Below, piece after piece: positions 12,379 through 17,881 of a stretch of 17,881 bases of DNA; position 1 is the stretch's first letter, and every line of letters starts with the position of its first letter. The DNA comes from Prevotellaceae bacterium UBA4361 (GTDB taxonomy: Bacteria > Bacteroidota > Bacteroidia > Bacteroidales > Bacteroidaceae): the NCBI GenBank assembly GCA_002393575.1, contig DGSN01000023.1:1-17881 (forward strand). The letters are read 5' to 3'. The notes beneath the pieces were generated by a model. It did not search any database and was not told the DNA's origin. It worked only from the letters and a program-made list of their open reading frames with translations. Both the position numbers and the translations under genes were made by a program.

Positions 12379-13494
12379 TTATTCTGCCTTCGAAGAGAAT
12401 TCCATCAGATAAGCCTTGATGAAATCGTCGATTTTTCCGTCCATCACACCATTCACGTCTGAGGTCTGATAGTTCGTGCGGTGGTCTTTCACGCGGCGGT
12501 CATCGAACACATACGAGCGAATCTGAGAACCCCATTCGATTTTCTTCTTTCCTGCTTCCACCTTCTCCTGTTCTGCCATCTTCTTCTTCAAGGCACGGTC
12601 GTAGAGTTGGGAACGGAGCAAGCGCAAGGCGTTCTGTCGGTTTTCCAACTGCTTACGGGTTTCGGTGTTCTCGATGAGGATTTCCTCTTCTTCGCCTGTG
12701 TCGGGGTCCACATACTGATAGCGCAGACGCACACCCGTCTCCACCTTGTTCACGTTCTGACCGCCAGCACCTCCGCTTCGGAACAAGTCCCAGCTGATTT
12801 TGCTCTTATCAATCACCACGTCGATGGAGTCGTCAACGAGCGGAGTGACAAACACCGAGGCAAAACTTGTCATGCGCTTTCCTTGGGCATTGTAGGGCGA
12901 TACGCGCACGAGGCGATGCACACCGCTTTCTCCTTTCAGAAAACCGTAGGCTTGGTCGCCTTCAATCTCCATTGTCACGGTCTTGATGCCAGCCTCGTCG
13001 CCATCCTGATAGTTGCTGATGGTCACTTTATACTTGTGAGCCTCAGCCCAGCGCTGGTACATGCGCATGAGCATCGAAGCCCAGTCCTGACTCTCCGTTC
13101 CGCCTGCACCCGAATTGATTTTCAGCACGGCATCCATGCCGTCAGCCTCTTCGCGGAGCATGTTCTTCAGCTCCAAAGTCTCAATCAAGTTGAGAGCCTG
13201 GGCGTAGTCTTGGTCCACTTCCTCTTCCGTTACCAGTTCTTCCTTATAGTAGTCGAAAGCAAGTTCCAGTTCGTCGCACGCACTCTTCACTTCGTCGTAG
13301 CCGTCTATCCATTTTCTGATGTCCTTCACCTTCTTCATCTGAGCCTCCGCAGCCTTGGCATCCTCCCAGAAGTCAGGTGCTTGTGTGCGCAACTCTTCTT
13401 CTTCCACTTCCACGCGCTTTTGCTCTATTCCCAAGTAGTGGTAGAGTGCTTCCGTGCGCTCTTTGATGTCTTTCAGTTGTTCTGCTGTTATCAT
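12379..13494 (-). CDS. prfB: Peptide chain release factor 2 (RF2), single continuous frame
   Basis: 371 residues from an ATG at 13494. RF2 recognises UGA and UAA stop codons in the ribosomal A site and triggers peptide release. The catalytic GGQ is at 244-246 (SGGAGGQNVNKVETG). The stop-codon recognition tripeptide, SPF in E. coli RF2, appears here as SPY at 199-201 (LVRVSPYNAQGKRMTSFAS), six residues earlier than in E. coli, as is GGQ. The N-terminal helical domain starts MITAEQLKDIKERTEALYHY. In many bacteria a CUU-UGA programmed +1 frameshift sits after the equivalent of residue 21; here the frame reads straight through LGIEQK, so that autoregulation is missing. It is transcribed alone, divergent from the arabinofuranosidase. 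Confidence 0.97.
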   Translation of the reverse strand: MITAEQLKDIKERTEALYHYLGIEQKRVEVEEEELRTQAPDFWEDAKAAEAQMKKVKDIRKWIDGYDEVKSACDELELAFDYYKEELVTEEEVDQDYAQALNLIETLELKNMLREEADGMDAVLKINSGAGGTESQDWASMLMRMYQRWAEAHKYKVTISNYQDGDEAGIKTVTMEIEGDQAYGFLKGESGVHRLVRVSPYNAQGKRMTSFASVFVTPLVDDSIDVVIDKSKISWDLFRSGGAGGQNVNKVETGVRLRYQYVDPDTGEEEEILIENTETRKQLENRQNALRLLRSQLYDRALKKKMAEQEKVEAGKKKIEWGSQIRSYVFDDRRVKDHRTNYQTSDVNGVMDGKIDDFIKAYLMEFSSKAE

Positions 13495-13513
13495 TATGAT
13501 TGAATTTATTGTG

Positions 13514-13534
13514 CAAAGATAGCGTTTATCTTTG
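13514..13534. promoter_or_regulatory. Palindromic pair of divergent -7 elements upstream of prfB
   Basis: CAAAGATA-GCGTT-TATCTTTG is a perfect 8-bp inverted repeat. Each arm reads TATCTTTG, a full -7 consensus, on its own strand. The minus-strand arm is 20 bp from the prfB ATG and is its likely promoter. The plus-strand arm would fire toward the GH51 gene. Neither has a clear -33 box. Confidence 0.55.
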
Positions 13535-13758
13535 TATTTTTGTGTGTAACGGTCGAGATTATTGAGCGAGTTTTCAGAGTTTTAACACATTTGTGTGCTA
13601 CATGTGCCGTCTTGTGCTGTCTCATGGACAGAGCTTTCGTGGGCGATTGTGTGTGACAAATCATCTTGGCATCTCTGACGGGAGGCGTTTTGGTGAAAAT
13701 CCGTAAATATGGTAAGTTTTTTTTTGATTTATATAACTACCATACAATAAAATGGAGT
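13535..13758. other. Intergenic region upstream of the GH51 gene
   Basis: About 220 bp without a gene. It contains a small hairpin CTGTC-TCATG-GACAG and an AT-rich end (T-run near 13717-13725). No strong operator or riboswitch is recognised. Confidence 0.4.
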
Positions 13759-13766
13759 TATCTTTG
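13759..13766 (+). promoter_or_regulatory. Promoter -7 element for the GH51 gene
   Basis: TATCTTTG followed by CATTTG, identical to the prfB -7 box, 41 bp before the ATG at 13808. The upstream stretch is AT-rich; no TTTG lies at the expected spacing. Confidence 0.55.
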
Positions 13767-13807
13767 CATTTGAATAATTATCTATAACTAACTATTAGCT
13801 TTTACTT

Positions 13808-16800
13808 ATGGGATTCCTAAAATCGTTTTCTGCAATCGCTTTTGCATTTTGTGCCGTGACCGTTCAGGCACAAGTGAAGATAGATTTCGACTTCAACCAA
13901 CGAGGTCAAACCGTGAGTGATGACCACTACGGCATCTTCTATGAGGAAATCAATCATGCTGGCGACGGTGGTCTTTATGCCGAACTGGTGCGCAACCGCT
14001 CGTTCGAAGAAGACATGAATAGTCCGCTGGCATGGAGTGCGGTGGGCAATGTGGCCATGAGTCTCAGCAGCGACAACATGCTGAACACAGTGCAACAACG
14101 TGCATTGCGAGTGGATATCAAGACGGCAGGTGGAGGTGTGCGCAACGAAGGATATTGGGGCATCAACATTGTGAAGAATCGCACCTATACGCTTTCCTTC
14201 TGGCTTCGTGCTGAAGATAGCTACGATGGTGTCATCACTGCTGAATTGCAGAATTCCAACGGACGGCGTTTGGGGCAAACGACCATCAGTGTCAATGCCA
14301 CGCAGCAGTGGCAAAAGCTGACCGCCACCATCAAGCCGTCGAGCGACTATCCGCAGGGAAGACTCGTGCTGAAAGGCTCGGCTGTGGGTGTGATTTACCT
14401 TGATGTGGTCAGCCTCTTCCCACCCACATTCAAGAACCGCCCCAATGGTTGTCGAGAAGATTTGGCGCAGATGCTGGCTGACTTGCATCCACGATTCATG
14501 CGTTTCCCTGGAGGTTGTTACATTGAGGGTGCCTACAGCGACGGAGCCACCAACCGCTTCGAGTGGAAGAAGTCTGTGGGTCCCATCGAGGAACGTCCTG
14601 GCCATCTGAATCGCAACTGGGGCTATAAGGTGACCGACGGACTGGGCTATCACGAGTGCTTGCAACTGGCAGAGGACTTGGGCGCACACGCCTTGTTTGT
14701 GGTCAACATGGGAATCGGACATGACTGGAAAATAGACGAGAACAACATCGACCCTTTCATCCAGGAAGCTCTCGATGCCATCGAGTATGCCAATGGTTCT
14801 GCCACCGAGACGTTCTACGGACGGATGCGCGCCCAGAATGGGCATCCACAGCCTTTCGACTTGAAATATCTGGAAATCGGCAACGAGCAGGAATTCATGC
14901 TCAATCGCGACGATTACATGCGCCGCTACATGCAGTTCTACCGAGCTATCAAGACTCGCTGGCCTGAGCTGCACTTGATTGCCGATAGCTACTATTTCGA
15001 CAATGTCACCGAACCCGTGGAACTGAAGGACGAGCATTACTATGACACCCCCGACTTCTTCATCAGTCAGTATGGTCGCTATGACAATCAGTCAAAGTCG
15101 TCCACCCACATCTACGTTGGTGAATACGCCGTGACGAAAGACTATGGATGGTGGGGCAATCTGAATGCAGCCATCGGCGAGGCGGTCTTCATGCAGGGGT
15201 GCGAGAACAACAGTGAGGCGGTGAAAATGATGAGCTACGCACCTATCTTCACCCATGAAGAAAACTACGCTTGGCATCCAGACATGATACGTTTCAACGC
15301 TTCGATGAGCTACGGCACTCCATCCTACTATGTGCAGCGAATGTTCAGTAACAACATCGGTAAGCAAAACATCCGCTGGACGGAGCGCGACAACACCCCA
15401 GGCAAGGAAGCCAACCAAGGTTCCATCGGTGTTGGCACATGGGCTACCAGTGCCACTTTCACCGACCTTAGCGTCACTGCTACCGACACCACGATTGAAG
15501 CTATCAACACGAAATCAGACGACTGGACGACACATCACGGTTCATGGAGCATCGGCGAAGGCACGTTCCGTCAGACAAACACTACGGCTACTGATGTCAC
15601 GTGCGTGCTGAACACGCTCTTCGACAACACCAACCTCGACATGACGCTTCACGCTACGAAGAATGGTGGGTCTGAAGGATTCTTGATTATTTTCGACTAC
15701 AAAGACAGTCAGAACTATACATGGCTGAACTTGGGCGGATGGGGCAACTCGAAACATGCCGTCGAGCAATGTAAGAATGGTGTGAAGTCAACGCTGGCTG
15801 ATAAGGCTGGTTCTTTGCAGACAGGAAAGGAATACACCATTCGTGTCAGGAAAGAAGGCTTGCACGTGCGTTGTTATATAGACGGCGAACTCATTCTCGA
15901 AACCAATCTCAGGGGTATGCCAGACCGACGCATTTACACCAGCGCCAACATCGATGAGGAAAATGGCATCTTCTACGTCAAGTTTGTAAATCCTCATGGC
16001 GAAGCAGCTCCCATGACGCTATCCTTCCAGAACGGACGTGTTGTGGCTGGCGAAGCCGAAGTGCTCTCAAGTGCCAACGGCACCGACGAGAACACACTGA
16101 CGAACCCATTCTACATCACTCCTCACAAGCAGAACGTAAGCGTAGCTGATGATGGCACCATCAACTTCACAGCTGCTGCCTATTCAGTCAACGTCCTGCG
16201 GTTGAACGTAGCTGATGTTGTTCAGCCCGAAGCGCAACCACTTCCTAAGCCTCGTCTGCGCTTCTCGTTCGACAGCGGAAAACCCATCGACGACAGCGAA
16301 ACATATAGCGGCACTCTTCGCGGCAAGGCAAGCATTGAGCAGCAAGCCGATGGCAACTATGTCCTCTCCACGGGGCAGTTGGGCGAGAACAGCTACATGA
16401 GTCTACCCATCAATGCCATTCAGGAATCCCTTGCAGGTGCTACCGACTGGACTGTCAGCCTCAATCTTCTGCAACGCATTGGCAACAACACGGGACATTT
16501 CTCATGGGCACTGGAATTCAGCAACAGCACCAATAGCTATTTCGGTCTCATCAACGCTGGAGGTAACAACAACTGGTACTGCGAATTGAAGGACAATACA
16601 GGCACCGACAACATTGCCTCGTGGTCTTGTCTGCGTATAGGCGAGTGGCACAACATCACTTGCACCCAGAAGGAAGACACTATCCGCCTCTATGTGGATG
16701 GGCAACTGCGACGAACACAGAAAGCAACCATCAGCCTGCCTGCCATTATCGCCAACATGAAAGTGGCTACCATCGGACATTCACCATTCGGCGGCGATGC

Positions 16801-17836
16801 CATCATGGAACATGCGCTCTTCGATGACTTCCAAATCTTCGACACTGCACTCACCGCTCAGCAAGTACGCGACATGGCAATTCGTGCCACAGCCATGCAC
16901 GACGATGGCCAGTTTCTCGGAATTGCCGACATGCAGGATTTCGAGAACCTTGTCAAGGAGGTTAAGAACTACTACAAGGATGCCAACAATACCGAACTCA
17001 CTCAGGCATACGACAACGCTTCACGTGTACTCGCCAACGGCTCGACCAACGTTAAGCAATTGCGCTATCAGCAGTTGTTCAATGCTGTGGCAGACTATCA
17101 GGAAGAGCAACTCCGTCTGGCGCGTGCTGGTCAGTCTGCCGACCTCACGTTCCTCATCCGCAACAGTTCGTTCACCCGCTACAATGTGGGATGGCAAGGC
17201 GCAGACATCCCTGCCGTGCGAACGGGAACGGACAACATGGCAACCTACGCAGGCTATGCTGACGAGACTGCCGAGCAGTTCTCACGTTCTTTCGACATCT
17301 GGCAGGAGATACCCGACATGCCAACTGGTCGCTATCAGCTCATGGCAAATGCCTTCTATCGTGCTGGAGACATCGCAACTGCCTACACAGCCTGGCAGCA
17401 GCATGATGCCACAACCAACAATGCACAGCTTTATCTCGGAGATGCCTCCTCACCCCTGCCAAACCTTTATTCATGCGATGCTTATACCTACAGTCCTTAC
17501 ACGTTTCCCGATAACCTCACAACCGCATCGCTTGCCCTCAACAACAATGGGCGTTACGAAAGTTCTGTTGCCTTCCACCATCAGCATGGAGGTCAGTCGC
17601 TGCGTTTAGGCATACGCAAGGAGCAGACGGTGGCTGCCGATTGGGTGGCTTACGACCATTTCCGACTTCTCTACTTGGGCGATGAAACAGCCATTGAGAA
17701 TCTCAGCAGCAAGAACTCGCAACAGAAGGACATCTACGACCTTTATGGGCGTAAGCTCAACTCCACGTCTTCCGCTTGTCTTCACAACTTGCCCAAAGGT
17801 GTCTATATTGTTGGTGGCAAGAAAGTGATGTTCTAA
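13808..17836 (+). CDS. Secreted multidomain GH51 alpha-L-arabinofuranosidase
   Basis: 1342 residues. A signal peptide (MGFLKSFSAIAFAFCAVTVQ, cleavage near 22) precedes a GH51 enzyme with an embedded CBM4/9-like jelly roll (about 60-205) and a TIM barrel (about 210-520). Catalytic residues are visible: acid/base Glu360 in LEIGNEQ and nucleophile Glu439 in IYVGEYAV. It should release arabinofuranose from arabinoxylan or arabinan side chains. Next come a concanavalin-like domain (about 570-705), a LamG-like domain (about 815-1025), a helical linker (about 1040-1110) and another beta-sandwich (about 1115-1295). The last 30 residues (YDLYGRKLNS..., LPKGVYIVGGKKVMF) resemble the C-terminal sorting tails of Prevotella secreted proteins. 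It is far larger than simple GH51 enzymes (about 500-650). It is monocistronic; no SusC/D genes are in view. Substrate preference is inferred from the family. Confidence 0.93.
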   Translation: MGFLKSFSAIAFAFCAVTVQAQVKIDFDFNQRGQTVSDDHYGIFYEEINHAGDGGLYAELVRNRSFEEDMNSPLAWSAVGNVAMSLSSDNMLNTVQQRALRVDIKTAGGGVRNEGYWGINIVKNRTYTLSFWLRAEDSYDGVITAELQNSNGRRLGQTTISVNATQQWQKLTATIKPSSDYPQGRLVLKGSAVGVIYLDVVSLFPPTFKNRPNGCREDLAQMLADLHPRFMRFPGGCYIEGAYSDGATNRFEWKKSVGPIEERPGHLNRNWGYKVTDGLGYHECLQLAEDLGAHALFVVNMGIGHDWKIDENNIDPFIQEALDAIEYANGSATETFYGRMRAQNGHPQPFDLKYLEIGNEQEFMLNRDDYMRRYMQFYRAIKTRWPELHLIADSYYFDNVTEPVELKDEHYYDTPDFFISQYGRYDNQSKSSTHIYVGEYAVTKDYGWWGNLNAAIGEAVFMQGCENNSEAVKMMSYAPIFTHEENYAWHPDMIRFNASMSYGTPSYYVQRMFSNNIGKQNIRWTERDNTPGKEANQGSIGVGTWATSATFTDLSVTATDTTIEAINTKSDDWTTHHGSWSIGEGTFRQTNTTATDVTCVLNTLFDNTNLDMTLHATKNGGSEGFLIIFDYKDSQNYTWLNLGGWGNSKHAVEQCKNGVKSTLADKAGSLQTGKEYTIRVRKEGLHVRCYIDGELILETNLRGMPDRRIYTSANIDEENGIFYVKFVNPHGEAAPMTLSFQNGRVVAGEAEVLSSANGTDENTLTNPFYITPHKQNVSVADDGTINFTAAAYSVNVLRLNVADVVQPEAQPLPKPRLRFSFDSGKPIDDSETYSGTLRGKASIEQQADGNYVLSTGQLGENSYMSLPINAIQESLAGATDWTVSLNLLQRIGNNTGHFSWALEFSNSTNSYFGLINAGGNNNWYCELKDNTGTDNIASWSCLRIGEWHNITCTQKEDTIRLYVDGQLRRTQKATISLPAIIANMKVATIGHSPFGGDAIMEHALFDDFQIFDTALTAQQVRDMAIRATAMHDDGQFLGIADMQDFENLVKEVKNYYKDANNTELTQAYDNASRVLANGSTNVKQLRYQQLFNAVADYQEEQLRLARAGQSADLTFLIRNSSFTRYNVGWQGADIPAVRTGTDNMATYAGYADETAEQFSRSFDIWQEIPDMPTGRYQLMANAFYRAGDIATAYTAWQQHDATTNNAQLYLGDASSPLPNLYSCDAYTYSPYTFPDNLTTASLALNNNGRYESSVAFHHQHGGQSLRLGIRKEQTVAADWVAYDHFRLLYLGDETAIENLSSKNSQQKDIYDLYGRKLNSTSSACLHNLPKGVYIVGGKKVMF

Positions 17837-17881
17837 ACCCAGAGAGTGAACGTGATTTCGATATAACATAATATGTTCTTT

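Noticed and set aside
12481..13503. Long plus-strand frame opposite prfB
   Set aside because: It is the antisense shadow of a highly conserved RF2 gene; the real gene is certain on the minus strand.
13817..15037. 406-residue minus-strand frame opposite the GH51 gene
   Set aside because: Antisense shadow of the arabinofuranosidase coding sequence; no domains.

Overview
The window looks like a chromosomal segment of a Bacteroidales bacterium, most likely Prevotella or a close relative. The reasons are Bacteroidetes-type promoters (TTTG, about 20 bp, then TAnnTTTG), weak Shine-Dalgarno signals, a Bacteroidales-type mobilization/integration gene set, a BspA-like leucine-rich-repeat fragment, and a secreted arabinofuranosidase ending in a Prevotella-style 'YDLxGRK...LPKGVYIVxGKK' tail. 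The genus is inference; the window has no rRNA or marker phylogeny.

Positions 1 to about 7260 hold the right-hand part of an integrated mobilizable element, with all genes on the minus strand. In transcription order they are: a zinc-finger protein with four tandem helix-turn-helix units (5912-6886), a tyrosine integrase (4599-5762), a two-TM protein of unknown function (3323-4294), a small excisionase-like HTH protein (2547-2984), a winged-helix replication-type protein (1629-2534), MobC (946-1341) and the MobA relaxase, which runs off the left edge. MobC and MobA overlap by ATGA. A nested hairpin upstream of mobC is a candidate oriT. The integrase promoter and the small HTH gene promoter share a conserved upstream box at exactly the same distance from the -7 element. 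Two 10-bp-phased repeat arrays lie in the leader of the four-HTH gene.

The element apparently ends at or near a 7+2+7 inverted repeat (7248-7263) that coincides with the stop codon of a truncated BspA-like gene (7259-7657). That gene has a long leader (promoter 8010-8041) with a pseudoknot-capable set of inverted repeats and a 45-codon upstream ORF whose stop overlaps the bspA start. Next to it are an array of four near-palindromic 10-mers at an exact 22-bp period (8174-8249) and a strong terminator (8344-8386).

From 8409 the region looks like ordinary chromosome: two tandem paralogous sodium:neurotransmitter-symporter-family transporters (minus), a divergent VanZ-like membrane protein (plus), a CYTH-domain protein (minus), peptide chain release factor 2 without a programmed frameshift (minus), and a 1342-residue multidomain secreted GH51 alpha-L-arabinofuranosidase (plus), which is the plant-polysaccharide-degrading gene of the window.
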